Made by a program: the position numbers and the translations under genes
In this document: one piece after another, positions 11,315-24,400 of the stretch
How positions within the stretch are numbered: the first letter of the stretch is position 1
Layout: each line of letters opens with the position of its first letter
The notes under the pieces: model-generated
What the model saw: the letters and a program-made list of their open reading frames with translations, nothing else
The model's database searches: none
Told to the model about the DNA's origin: nothing
NCBI RefSeq assembly: GCF_040054535.1
Contig: NC_090782.1
Span: 15,656,001-15,720,000 of the forward strand
Direction: 5' to 3'
Source: Antennarius striatus
Taxonomy: Eukaryota; Chordata; Actinopteri; Lophiiformes; Antennariidae
Length of the DNA: 64,000 bases

Positions 11315-13174
11315 GCGGAATAGGAACCACTCAAGCAGGACACAGCAAGTGTTCACAGACATGACATTTATTCTAAAAAAAACCCCCACAGACCCATAGA
11401 TCACAATATATTAAAGGACTCACACCTCTGCTTTTGCCATGTTTTATATACTGGTGCCATTATCACAATTTCCTCCACCATTATATTTCCAATGAAAGAT
11501 GCATGGATCTACGTACAACATATGGGTGTTGACTGAAGAACAATATTAGGGACAAAAACAACAGTAATCAGCTATGAAATATAACTATGACAACATTGCA
11601 TTAAATACAGACATTGGTTGATCATTGGGTCTGCCTATCATTGCGAAACAGAATTCACTAAGTGTTGGATTGTTCACCCAGTAATAGTGAAAGCAAGCTG
11701 GGATTAGATCGTCATGAATCAGGTTAGTTTTACCCAACGGATGTTGTGTTGTTGCAACAGGACTCCTGTAACAACACATTGGCCATGTCTGGGATAAGTA
11801 GATGCAGAGACCAAACCAGTGCAAATAGGAGAGTGAATATTGATTGAACTTCATCATGTAGTTAGGAACATAAAACCCAAAGCTACAGTTCCACTAGAGC
11901 ATTTAGAAAGTTAGTTTGAGCAAACAGAAGCCCTAAAATAATTGAATTTGGTTCATTTCTGTAAATGTATGTGAAGTTTATGTAAAAAATGAATGTTTTT
12001 TAAAATATGTCTTGATTCCTGGAGCAGCCTGAATAACTAATACATAAAAAAATATCTGATGGAATACTGAGTCTGTCTATTCTACTTTCTTCTGTAATGT
12101 GACACCAGTTACAGGCCCTACAAGAGACCAGCCATATAGCAAATATTATCATGTTATTATCATTTGATAAGAAAAGATCATATGTGACAGCCGCACAATT
12201 GGTATGTCACTTGTCTGGATTAACAAGAGTGTTAACAGGGTACAAAGGCTGGTGAATGCAATCCTGCAACATGAGTCACAAACACAGTTAAGGAAATATG
12301 AAGATTCTTTTGTGATGTGATTTCAAGCAAAACAAAATACACTGTGTCTGATCCAATATTGACGGTAAAGACATTTTCCTTCTGAAGGTCTCGCAGGCTG
12401 GAAATTGATTTGAAATGTTGTGGGTGAAATGCTGATTTCGCAGCTATCATCACCATGAGCCTTGATGGGGTAAACTGCTCTGCTGCCTCACTGGCTAAGG
12501 AAGGAAACAACAAAATGTCTTTCTGTGCTTCAAAATGGGATTTTTTCACTCCTTACACAGCTGTGATCGAAAATCTCTCCTTCCTCTACATTTCCTGGAT
12601 CCAGCCAGCCATCCTTCTCAGGCCCATGTGCATCCTGTTACTTGGCACAATGTTTTTTCCCGTTTTAATTTTTTCCTCTGTCCATGGATTCCAGCTCAGC
12701 GATTGCTATAGAGGATAGAGGAGATGATGGACGCCACAGTCCCTAGTCTTTCCATTGGCATTTATCACTCATGTTAAAAAGAGGCCCAGCATAATAGGGA
12801 AAAATTAAGCCAATAAGCACACTGACTCATTTTACCATGATTTGTGTCAGGATATAACCGCACAACTACAATTTGGATTTTCATATGCAATTAAATATAA
12901 AAAGTATCATTTTTCTATTATAATCTATGCATCTAAAGCTATAGGTTAGTAATGAACAATATTTTCTCACATTGCTGTCAGAAATATGAGTGCAATTAGC
13001 AATTAATCAGGAAAATGTAATCAAGTTCACCAAATTTGACCCTCAATTCCTTTCTACTTCCCCTTCATGTTCATATTTACTTGATGTTAACAATACATGC
13101 AGTATTTTTAATGTCTTCTAAAAAAAAAAAAAAATTCACAAATATGATTAATCTTGATGACAACCCCCCCCCAA

Positions 13175-13215
13175 AAAACAAACAAACAAACAAACAAACA
13201 AACAAACAAAAAAAC
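13175..13215. repeat. (AAAC)n tract
   Basis: Tandem ACAA units preceded by a C9/A6 run. Confidence 0.9.
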
Positions 13216-14279
13216 ACAAAACATTGCACTCAAAAGAAAGATTAAAGGGCAAAACTAAGACTTCTCTGAAGTTACACAACTCTACAGGAGTGCATTCATT
13301 TATCCTGAAACCACTTTGATAAATGAGAACCCGTTTGCAGGGATAATCCACTGGCATTTTATTCAAGTTTATGTAGGCATGACGACGTTGAGTGAGCTGG
13401 AGGAGGTTATTAATAATAATTAGACAAGCTCCCAAGCTTATGCAAATCCTTCTTCCAACTCCTTGGTTTTAACACTCCTGAGGACCATAAGGGAGGGTTA
13501 TCTTTGTTCTGTCCCACTTTTGTCAAATGTGTCACAGGGGTGATATTTCAGGTATCCATCTGACTGCAGGCGTGGCGCCCTGGCAGTCACTGAAAAAGAA
13601 TTGAGGAATTATTGGCTTGAAGGGAGTTTCTTTCTCTGTAATCTCCTTCACACTCAGATTTCAAGACATTGCTCTCTGGAAGAGAGGGTAGTCCTGTAGG
13701 TAAACATCTGTCCCTACACTAACTACACAGGGGCCCCTATGGCATAGCTTTACTCCCTGAAAAGTTAACCCACACTCAGCTACATAAGCAAATGTGAAAT
13801 TGTCTTTAATGTCAAGAATTGTTACTTAATGTTTTATTAATTTTGCCAACTACTGTTTTGTTAAGTCTTAGGCAGTGCAGACATACCTTCCTGTTGAGTT
13901 TAAAATGAGTATCTAAGGTTTTTAGACAGTCACTGTGGCATTGACATTCTTTTTCAGGCAACCAGTTTTTAAGTTTTCTCTAACCATTGTCCGAAAAACC
14001 CACCTCTGAGAACAGACCATTTTAATACTGAATGTTGGAGGGATATGAGCTGTAAATAAGTGGAATCAAGTTAGCTACCTAACTATTGTAGTGGGGTTTT
14101 TTGTCTGTCATCTCACTATTGCTTCATCCCAGTGTTCCCAGTGACCCTCAATGGTTAACGGCATTACCCTGTAGATGGAGGTGTCTTTCTTTTCTCAAAA
14201 TGGTAACAAGAGGCAATAGAGAGCCCATTCCATAGTCAGGACCTGTTTTTACTCCATACTTCGGTCCTCTGTTCATGTT

Positions 14280-14645
14280 GAACCAGCCACCCTTAGGTTC
14301 CCAAGCCAAGTCTTTGTGGACTGAGCTGCCGCTGCACCAGAACTAGTATGTTCTCTACGTGTCTGCATGAGTTCTTGCCTGATTCTCCGACTTCCACCCA
14401 ACTCCAAAAACATGCAGCTTAGGCGAATGTCCATAAGTGGGAGGGTGTGCATCAATGTTTGTCTCTCATGTGGCCCCATGATGAGATGGCATCTTATCCA
14501 GGGTGTACCCCATCTCTCGCCCAATACCAGCTGAGATAAAGTCCAGCTGAACTGTGATCCACAAGGCAGATAAACGACTGTAGACGGGAAGATTAAGGTC
14601 GTGTTGTCTACAAGGAAATGGATGGATGGACGGATAGATGGAAAG
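14280..14645 (+). mobile_element. SINE-type repeat, copy C with GGAT tail
   Basis: A diverged copy in forward orientation: CTCCAAAAACATGCAGCTTAG, GTGGCCCCATGATGAG, CATCTTATCCAGGGTGTACC and CCAGCTGAGATAAAG keep the family order, followed by a GGATGGATGGACGGATAGATGG tail at about 14612-14641. Confidence 0.7.
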
Positions 14646-14649
14646 ATAT

Positions 14650-17600
14650 ATAAATTTCCATTAGTTTCATGATGATATAATGATATAATATAGTGTATGA
14701 TTAAATAAAAAAAAGTGTGTTATGCAAGTATTTAAATGTGCAGCTGAAATGATGAGTATAGTGGTTGTGCAGATTTACATACTGTATCATAGGACAGTGG
14801 ATTATAGAAGACTGGCTGTTTTGTGTAATATATGTCTAGTTAAATTTCCCACTTCCCATAGAGTGGCACATGGCCACCTTCCTGAGTATTTCCAAGGGAC
14901 CTGGGTCATGCAAAGCCCAGTTTTGAACATCTTGAAATACTCACATCAGTGGTGAGAACAAAAAAAAAAGACTGGGAGAGCAGCAGTCCAACTGATGCAG
15001 CCTTCAAACATCATCAGTTCCTTCTTGTTCAACAATCAACAGCCAAACCATGTTTTAAAATGTCCCTACAAACAGTTTGGTTTTACTTGAGCAAATGCAA
15101 AAAAACATGCTTTCACACTGAAGGTCAGTAGGCATTTTGTGAGGACATTCCTGGGAAGGTCAAAAATGTTAAAGGTGGATTCCAAGTAAGCTTTACTCTT
15201 CAGTCTGTTTGATCAGTAGCCTCTTAACCTTTAGCAAACCAGGTTTTTGAAAATGACTAGGGGCTCAGACGAAAATGCTTTCTGTCGATGTGTAATGCTT
15301 TTGTCATAGATGCTTTGTTTAGTTTTGAGCACTAACTGAAATGACCAAACATGACCTAAAAGGGGAGAGACAGAGTCAAGTGTTTATGAAAAAAGGGCAG
15401 TTGAGAAGGTCAAATTTATCTGTCTCTCCAAAAGGACTGAAGAGGAAACAGGAGGTTCAGGAGACAGCGAAACAAAAAAGATGTTCCTTCTCAGCTGGCG
15501 TCAGTCTTTATCAGTGGGACACATGCTTGTCTCATAGCTTTAAAGTGCTGATAAATGCATCTCACATGGGTATTGAAAATTAATTAATGAACAAATATCC
15601 TGTTCTATGAATCCAAAGCAAGGTCACAAAATACATATAAAATATTAATCTAGCAGTTAAAAAAATAATATGTTTCTTGAGGTGTGGATTTTAGCATAAT
15701 TTCTAAAGAAGCACAAAGTGGATTGCCGAATAATTATGGCCAGAATTACCTGCGGAGCAACACTACTGAAACTCCTCCCACTCGCCTTGAGTAAGTATCC
15801 AAAATATGAGTACAAAAATGAAGTGACAGTGTTTTATTTTCTAACTGATAAACTAGTCCTACACACAGTAAAATAGCTTTTACAATATATGACACTGCTT
15901 CCCTTGAACAAAATGGCAAATGAGACACACCTTGCAAAAAAGGAATTCCTACATATACGTCAACGTTTATTTCCCTACTAACCCTTCATTATGCTGGTCT
16001 GCAGGTGAACTTAAGTCTCTAGAGGATTTTTATTTGTCCTCATAGTCCTGAGGGATTGAGAAAAAAAAGTTTTAAAGGAGATTTAGTAGCTTTTTTAAAT
16101 ATTCCTCCATATCAGTGAGGCCCATCCCTTGGGTTTCCTCTGTGGTCTTGTTTTGATAGAAAGCAGCAGCTTCCTCTTTTTGCCTTTACGGCTGGACAGC
16201 ACCAGCAGTATCGGGTTTATATGACCACCTGGCTACAACTACGTCAGTCCTTTATGCACTGCCTGTTTCCTCACATTGTGCTGATGAATATGTCATCCTT
16301 TTGGGAAATCACAGGAGAGTTAGTGAAACTTGCCGAGTTAAGCATAGCTGTATCATTCAACTGGCTTTTTTAAATGTGATTTTTTTAAAAATTGTGTTTT
16401 AAAGGTCATGTCCTGACTACATGCATGTTTTCAGGCTATTTTGGAATACTCACATCTTATTTTACTGATTTTTGACGTTTTTATATATATAGCTATATTA
16501 TAGCTGCTTATCGTCTTAAGTTACTACAGGAATGCTCCAGAATGCCATTGGAGATGCTTGTGTTTGAGGGAAGAGTGTCAAAGACACCCCACCCCCCCAA
16601 AAAAACTAACATATTAATATCAAATCAAATATAACATGTTGTAGAAGAAGCTATAAAGTAGAAAACAAAGACAGACAGTATGTGCATTTTAATGTTTGAC
16701 AGTGGTGCTAAATATAAAATTTTTAATTCCATACTTTTTCATATAAAATTTTCAGGTTAGTCAGTAGACTTTCCAGATTTCATTTGCGTCTAAATACAAA
16801 TAAATGGCAAATCGTACAAATATCTTGTGATTGTGCACTGCTTTTAAACGGTGTGAGAATGAACCAAATGTACATTCCTCATGACAACCAGTCAATCTTT
16901 TTCTTTGAATTGCTGTTTCAAAGCAAGGACACATGTGATACTTACGTTTTCTATAAAAAGTCAGGTTCTATGCAAATCCTCAAGCTCAATCACTATACTA
17001 CATTCATCATTTCAGCAGCACATTAGGCTTCACATACATTTTAACATTTTTAATTAAAACAGATAACACCATCATGCAAAATGTACAAATATAAAGTGAT
17101 TAAATAAATCTTATTTGAAAGTGTAGTTGTGAAATTATTGTGATTATTATGTTGCTAAGTAACAACAAAACATTTTGCAGGGACATTAGCAGCCTACAAA
17201 TCAATTATTCCCACGCAGAAAGCAATTCCAAAAATTCCATTCTCCAACATTTCTGCCCCAAAGCAAAACAAACTAGCTGGTGCTGCAGCGTAATGAGGGT
17301 TCCCATAAGTCTATAGTCAAGCACTGAGGCTGAACTATATGCTGCTCTAGTGGTGTGTATTGGTATGAAAATGACAATGAGTCACAATCCACTGAGTACT
17401 GCTCTGGGCAATTAGTTAACCTAGAACAGAGCCTCAATGCCTGATGGGAAAATCTGTCATTCTAAATTTGCCATGTGGAATGATAAATTAATCAAATCCA
17501 TGGGTTTGGATAAGAATATTATGCTAAGCCAATCAGAAACATAGTAGGGCAGGTCTGGCGCTTTGTGCTTTTTGATGACATAGCATCACATATACTCACT

Positions 17601-18210
17601 ATATTTACCATTGACAATGTATTATTGGGATTATTATTTCACTATTTTCATTCTCTGTCATTCTAATACTCAATACTCCTAAAGATTTGACTTGAAAAAA
17701 GTCTAGTTTATTCATTGAATTTAGGGAAGTGAACAATAATTTTATAAAAATCCAAAAACTTTACCATTATTTACATGCAAAATGTCTACCTTCACGATTG
17801 GTAATTTGAAAAAAAAAAAAAAAAAAGATACTGGCAAGTTTAAATCTTGTAGCAGATGTCCTGAGCAACTGCAGGCTGTGACACACAGGTAGACATATTT
17901 CTGTCGGTGAGGGAATGTTCATTTACGTCACGCATTCTTCTTCTGCCTTCCTCAAAATTAAGCTCACTTCAGTCGATGATATCTCAAACACTTATAAACC
18001 CAATCTAAGAAAAAAGAGAGGAAAAATGGTCTGGCAGTACCTGAAATAGTTCATACTTTTTATACTGCATAGTACCCCTGACTTTATAGGTTATTCTGCC
18101 TCCTGTTGGTCTGTGTTAGCTCATACTGAAGCAAATTATGCTCCTGGGGTCCCTTACTAATAAAGACCAACAAGTAATTGTTTGTCATAATTGTCTCCCA
18201 TACAGCTCAT
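14650..18210. other. Gene-free stretch between b3gnt7 and armc9, part 2
   Basis: No gene recognised. Blocks at about 16130-16330 and 17170-17560 are compositionally complex and repeat-free and could be regulatory. The remainder is AT-rich. Confidence 0.45.
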
Positions 18211-18214
18211 CTGC

Positions 18215-18540
18215 CGTGTTGGTCTTCTGGAGCCTATCCCAGCTGACTATGGGTGAGATGAGGGTACACCCTGAATGATATGCCAGCTCATCAAGGGTCC
18301 ACACAAAAGACAAGACAAACAAACGACCATGCATGTTCAAATATGAGCATGCATATCTGACTATGGACAATTTGGTGTGACCACTTCACCTAAGTTGCAA
18401 AAGAGGAAGCCAGAGAACCCAGACAGAACCTGCACAGACATGGGGAGAACAGACAAACTTCCTACAGAAAGGAACTGAACCCTGGACCTTCTTGCTGTGA
18501 GGCAACATCAATACACACTGCGCCACCGTGCTGCCCAAAA
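18215..18540 (-). mobile_element. SINE-type repeat, copy D (reverse)
   Basis: GGAGCCTATCCCAGCTGAC, GGAGAACAGACAAACT, CCTGGACCTTCTTGCTGTGAG and GCGCCACCGTGCTGCCC are in family order, antisense. Confidence 0.8.
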
Positions 18541-18854
18541 ATGGAACATACACAAAACCAGAAAAAAAAACCCACATTATCCCTTTAAAAGAGACAGAAA
18601 CCAGTTATGTGAAACAAAAGTTTATGAAAGTTTGATGGACACAACAGCACCTTTTTTTCAGTCACCATGCAACTGTTCAACTCATCCGACAAAAAAAAGT
18701 TATATAGATTGTGCAATCACCAAGTGTAGATGACTTATAACCTAAGACTGAACCAGTTTGGAAAGCCTGAAGCTACTCCTTTTACAAGAATCATCAAATG
18801 GAGATCATAAATGTGTCAAAATCTAAGGAATATAATTCAATTCAAATGTATTTC

Positions 18855-19212
18855 TATAAGGTCAGATCATAAGAAAACAATGAGAGCAAACAACTACACG
18901 GAAGGGAAACGCTTAGTAAGATGTACCGATGGACTGTGAGAATACAGAGGACGATTGAGAGAAAGGAGCTCAATGTGGCATGGGAGATTTATCCAGCAGT
19001 CTAGGACCATGACAGGATAGCTATTGTATGGATTAACTACAGTCTTTATAAAAAGGAAAGTCTTTAGTATACTTGTGAATGTGGAGGTGGTGTCTGCCTC
19101 TCAAACTAAATCAGCAAGCTGATTCCGCGATAAAGGAGCTTGAGGTAGGGTCCAGCAACCCCAGGACTTCCGCAGCAGTGGAAGAAGTGGTTATTGAAGT
19201 GAATGAATGAAT
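18855..19212 (+). mobile_element. Decayed dispersed fish repeat with GAAT tail
   Basis: 18855-19140 resembles a common teleost repeat: a TAAAAAGGAAAGTCTTTAG segment, then GTGTCTGCCTCTC and GCAAGCTGATTCCGCG blocks, like consensus ...GTGTCTGCCTCCC...GAGCTGGTTCCAC. 19141-19212 is the 3' end of another repeat (AGCAACCCCAGGACTTCCGC) with a GAATGAATGAATG tail. Identification is from memory of the family, not from alignment. Confidence 0.5.
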
Positions 19213-19512
19213 GCATAATCTTCAAGACCCAACAAGGTTTCAGTCAGACAGAAAATTATGTGGTCTGATATAAGATCATTCATCATTCAAAAATTCTTGA
19301 GATGGCAGTGAGCGAAAATTCAATAATAAGGTTCCTATGTAGGTGCAAATCTGTGGTGGTGGCGGGGGTCTTAATTTTCATTAGGTTGAGGCAGCAACAC
19401 CTCTTCTGTATTATTTAATAATTTTAGAGGGTTGGGAAACAGACATCATTTGTATGGGATTTTTATGGATGACTGGTCTAGAGGAAAGACAGAGAAATTA
19501 TAAAATAGTACA

Positions 19513-19518
19513 TTTATT
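19513..19518 (-). terminator. armc9: Candidate poly(A) signal of armc9
   Basis: AATAAA on the minus strand about 800 nt beyond the armc9 stop codon. It is the nearest clean match I noted; use is unproven. Confidence 0.3.
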
Positions 19519-20311
19519 TGTAAATCGTGTTTGTGTTGCATCCTGTTCTTTGATGCAAAACCACTCCTGAAACTGCTGATGTTTGGAGCTAAAATTACTT
19601 CTTCAGGGAGATTATTCCACTGGCGGATTACAAACGGGAGAAGAAATTCCCTCTCAGAGTATTGTCACAACTTTGCCTGTACAGTTTCTTCAAGTATCCT
19701 CTTGTAGTATGTGACAATACCCTATTACTTGACATAGTGTATAGTACATCATTTTCAGGAAACGAGTATTGTCTAAAACATCCAGAAATATAAAAATCAA
19801 CCACTGTCAACATGCATTAGAATAAAAATATAACAATTCACATGTTTATCACAACACCTGAAAATAATGCAAATGTACAATGTAATCAATCAAAGCCTTT
19901 CACGCAAAACGAAGTTGTATGAATGGTAGTGCAATCTATTTACAACAAGCAGTTCTTTCGTCTAAACTGTGACTACAGTAATTATGAAAACACATGGCTG
20001 TGTTGTAAACATTTTAGGGAGCATAAATTACACTAGAAAAGATACTTTGAGATAAGTACTACATTGTTATATATTTGAAACAATGGACAGACTTTTACCA
20101 CCTGGGCTAAAATCCATTCATACAGTAGGTGATGAAATGCAAAAGAGGAGTACAGGGCAACAATTCTTCCCATTGTTAAAGCTTTTCCTCCTGCTGCTGA
20201 TCTTCCACCATCTTTTTTGGCTCTGACCCTAATCACAACCGCAGGGATGATGTTACAGGAAACCCGAGGCTACCGGGGAGATATTGCTGCTCCATGGTGA
20301 CAGCTCCCTCT

Positions 20312-21426
20312 TCACCTCCTCTTTGACTGGCTGCCTGAAGGAAGTGAGATGAGGCATGGAAAGAGGGAGGGAGTTTGGGCGATTATAAGAGGAGATTAAG
20401 GGGAGACAATAGAAAATTGAGGTCAGTGAAATCATTACATTTCTTATTATTAATAATATAAATTCATTTTCTCATATTTAAAAATCCCACATCTAAGAAT
20501 ATGGAATAACAGCCGACTTTTTTCTGCAATCATATAAAGTTAATTTTTAGTGAAAGTGAAGATTTCAAGTGTCTGTATTTTACCCATAGAGCATCTTTGT
20601 CAGTCACCACAGATACGTTTTCGGACAACGGTCCTGAAGGGGGTCCTGTCTCAATATGTAGCTGGTGTTCAGTTTACTAAGCAGTAAATATTAGGCATAA
20701 TAATCTTTGACTCTCAACCAAGCCTTTATTCAAAGTACAAAAATGGATTGTGGCTCAAGATAAAAACAGACACCCCACAGACAGGAGCCAGCACTGAATA
20801 AACCATTTATTCCTCTAGAGCTGACAGTTGCCAGACCTCAGAAGTACAACACACATTTGAGGATGTAGTGTCTTGGTTATGAACTTGAGGTGCGCCTGCC
20901 CAGCATGAATCAGTCAGAATCAGAATCCTTTATTAATCCCCCGAAGGGAGAATTGCTAGGATGAATAGGATGAGTGCAGGGATGTAATGACATATCAAAT
21001 GCAATTAGAATGCATTAGAACATGGACGGATGATGTCACCAAACCAAGAGCAGTAGAGAAGCTGATAAGGCAATGGTGCCTGCAGTGACTCATGGTCTGA
21101 GTTAAAGATGTCAAGCTGAGGTCAATAAATCCTTTCTCTTTTCTATTTTTAGATGAATGCTCATATTTGTTTGGAGAAGTTTTTCATGCCAGATGCCCTT
21201 CGTGGCACAACCATCTGTATTTATCTGGGCTTGGGACATCGGTTTGTGCCCCTTTAGGGAGGCAGATGCTGGGGGATTGAACCTGAGGCAGCTACATCCC
21301 CAATTCCAAATGGTAAAGTAAAAAAATAAAATAAAAAAAAATCTGGATTCAGTGATGATACCCCAGAAGTCTCGTGGTTTGAGTGATTCTGCAGCTGGGC
21401 AACAGCAACTTATACAACATTATATT

Positions 21427-21457
<31 letters not shown>

Positions 21458-24400
21458 CTTGAACTATTTTTAGTAGTGTAAAAACATTAATATATTACAG
21501 GACATCTTTTTATGGCCAAAAAACACTTTCATGCTTTTAATATCTGCTATGGAAGATTGACACAAAAAAATTGTGGCTTTATTATTTTATTTTTTCGTTT
21601 CCCTGAATGAAACAAGGTGTAATGAAATTTGACATGGTCCAGAGGCTAAAACATTCCTATCTGAAACCTGCTTGTCCAAATGGTCCATGTGATGTGAAAA
21701 AAAGCCAATACAACTACAGTATATCCTCCTAACACACTGCCCTCCTTGCATGTTGGTGGGATTGTAGGGAACAAAAGACAAGGACTGTTCATATTTAAGA
21801 AACAATGTTCCAACATGGCTGGTAGAAAGTCACATACGTATATCCATCCATTCATCTTGACGATACATTTAATGCTTTAAAAAAACCTCACGTTGTCAAA
21901 TGTCTGTCATGTGGTATACTGCACAGTTAAGTACTGACTGTGTGCAAAGAGATGAAGTGTCACTGTCACATTACTAATGGTGGAGAAATGATGAGAAGGG
22001 GTGATGCCCTGAGGTTGAAAATTTGAGCATGAATAACACACAAACATGTTTGACACTTCAGAGGAATTGTGGTACACGTCACACTGTACTATTCAAAGCA
22101 GGGAGGAGTGGCATATGTAGACAAACACGATCTCTTTTTCACCTCTAGGTATCTCCTATCACTCACCTACTAATTTCAGCTGATTGAAAATGAGTTATGA
22201 AGATACTGGTTTGGCCACTTTTAGAAATTTAAATAGACCATCTCTACTGAGGCGGAAACCCTAAAATAGACACAGCTACATTTCTAGTCATGTTGTCTGT
22301 GGTAAGTTGTTAAAAATACATTTGCAGAACCTTATCCATTCACTCGCTGACGGTGAATTAGTTTGAAAAGGATACTGAAAAACAAATTGTTTGTTAAGCC
22401 ACCTTTATTCACTGAAATTGGATCGGACCTCCAATACATAGCTGAATAATTTTCAGAAATGCTGGCAGAGAAAACAATCCTTACTTCCACTTTGTAGTCC
22501 CCCTCTCCCAATAGAGGCAGCCGGCTGCTCCGTTGTTGCTCCAGCTGAGAAAACTGGGGCTCTTGAGTCACTGTTCTGGTTGGCCGATGTGTCAGGTGTA
22601 CGGGGAATCTTGGGCCGACTTGCAAATGCTTGCATGCAATTAGCACTGATGGTAAGGAACATAAGAGGAATTAATAAATAATGATGTCTGCTTTGCAGCT
22701 GGAAGAACAATTACTACCACTATTTCATTAAAAATGTTTCTGCTGATTACCATCCGCTTATAAAATTGTTAAAATTGGAAGAGAAAATGTTTGTGTCTTG
22801 GAAAACAATGAAACAAGTTTGTGTCACGTCGCTGTGAGACTGAGCTCTCCTGAAACTTTTCTGCTGAGTCACACAGTGGGAGCTCAAATGCTGCTGTCTT
22901 TCATACAGCAGCCAAATGATCTACATCCTCTGGAGGAATCCTAGACCATAATAGATGGATGGATTTCGGTCAACACAGTAGTCACATTGGCCCCACCGTG
23001 GCTAAAATCATCTGGTAGAACGACTGATACAAAAATACATGTCATTCTTTGAAAAGCAAAGTAAAAAATTACATGAATGCTGTGCAAATGGCCATCACAC
23101 TGTTAAGTATTTCCTGAAAATTCATCACATATATGAAAAACTAAAAGGGGTGACTTTTACCTTTCACATAAGACTTGAAAACAGCCTGTCTGGTCTCCCT
23201 GGCTTCAACTTGAGTAAATGAATAAATAAAAAAACCGAATATAAATCTTTTTACTTGATATTTGCCAAATTGCTCTGTTGCTAAGATTCTTTTCACTTGT
23301 TAGTGACTGTGTTGGAAATCTCTTTTCAGTATATTGTGTATGTTGTGAAGGCCTTTTACGCTTCCTGGAGAAGGGAGCAGGGAAAACTGAAATGGTTTCC
23401 TGGGACTCATTGCTCTTGGCAAGTCTCAGGAGTCAAGTTCCTCCAGGATTAAAGGGGGAGGGGGCATAGGAGAGGCTTGATTGAATGGGTCTCTTTGTGG
23501 GCACTGCTTGTTTAAACAACTGTGACAGTCTCACAGACCAGACTGGCAGTGCTGAGTCATCGATCCTTGTAGATCAACACTCAGGCCAAAACTGTCCACA
23601 GACAACAACAACACACATCTTAGAGTTATACCTCAGCTGACCTACACAGTGTTTGCTGAGATCATTGCAAAGCTAGGTGATACTCAAACTTTGATTGAAT
23701 ACATTTATCAAGTAAGGCTTTTCCATACAAATACTGTGGTTTTATTGCATTTTTGCTGTTTTCAAACTCATTCTCATCAAGCCCATAACTTCTATGTTTT
23801 TATCAGACTGGTGGAAAATGTGTTCCTCTAAGAGGACAACTCAGGTTGTCTGTCCTGAACTGATTGTAGGATGGACGGTTTTGTTTATGCCATGGATTAT
23901 TTTTTCTGAGCTAGTTGCCGTATTGCCACACAAAACATACTAAATTAATGTTTAAGACGCAGCAGTCTTCATCTATTCATCACATATTCATTATTCATAA
24001 AAAATACGCACAGGCTTATTTTACCTGTGCGGATAGTTAATGTTTGTGTGTCAGGTACCTGAAAGAATATTCTTTGTGCACGTTTTGGGAGCGTGGCTTT
24101 TTGGCATGCTCTTCATATGGTCCTTCCAACTCTGACTCCAGGGACAAGCGGCCACAGTCTGAGTCTGTTTGCAGAGATAAAGAAATGTGTAGAGTTTCAT
24201 TACATCATGTTTTTAAATTATGCCAAATATCTCAAATCGTGTATCCTCTCAACATTCCCACTTAATAAGAACAACAAATGCATCAGTGATTAGCAAACCC
24301 TCCCATCTTTCAGTGAATCTAGAATTTCTGTATTTTGTTTTGGATATACATCATGGAGAGAATGATGGACCTTCAGGGTGAGCTTGTCAAAAAAGCACAG

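Larger units (their letters stand above)
10800..14270. other. Gene-free stretch between b3gnt7 and armc9, part 1
   Basis: No coding exon with domain similarity or paired splice sites is visible on either strand. Open frames around 11585-11857, 12232-12549 and 13148-13435 overlap one another, carry low-complexity or no motifs and look random. It holds a 12-bp hairpin (11286-11314), T and A runs and an (AAAC)n tract. Confidence 0.5.

Noticed and set aside
12232..12718. Overlapping 87- and 105-codon frames on both strands
   Set aside because: Opposite-strand frames over the same bases, no motif or splice sites; random in a gene-free stretch.
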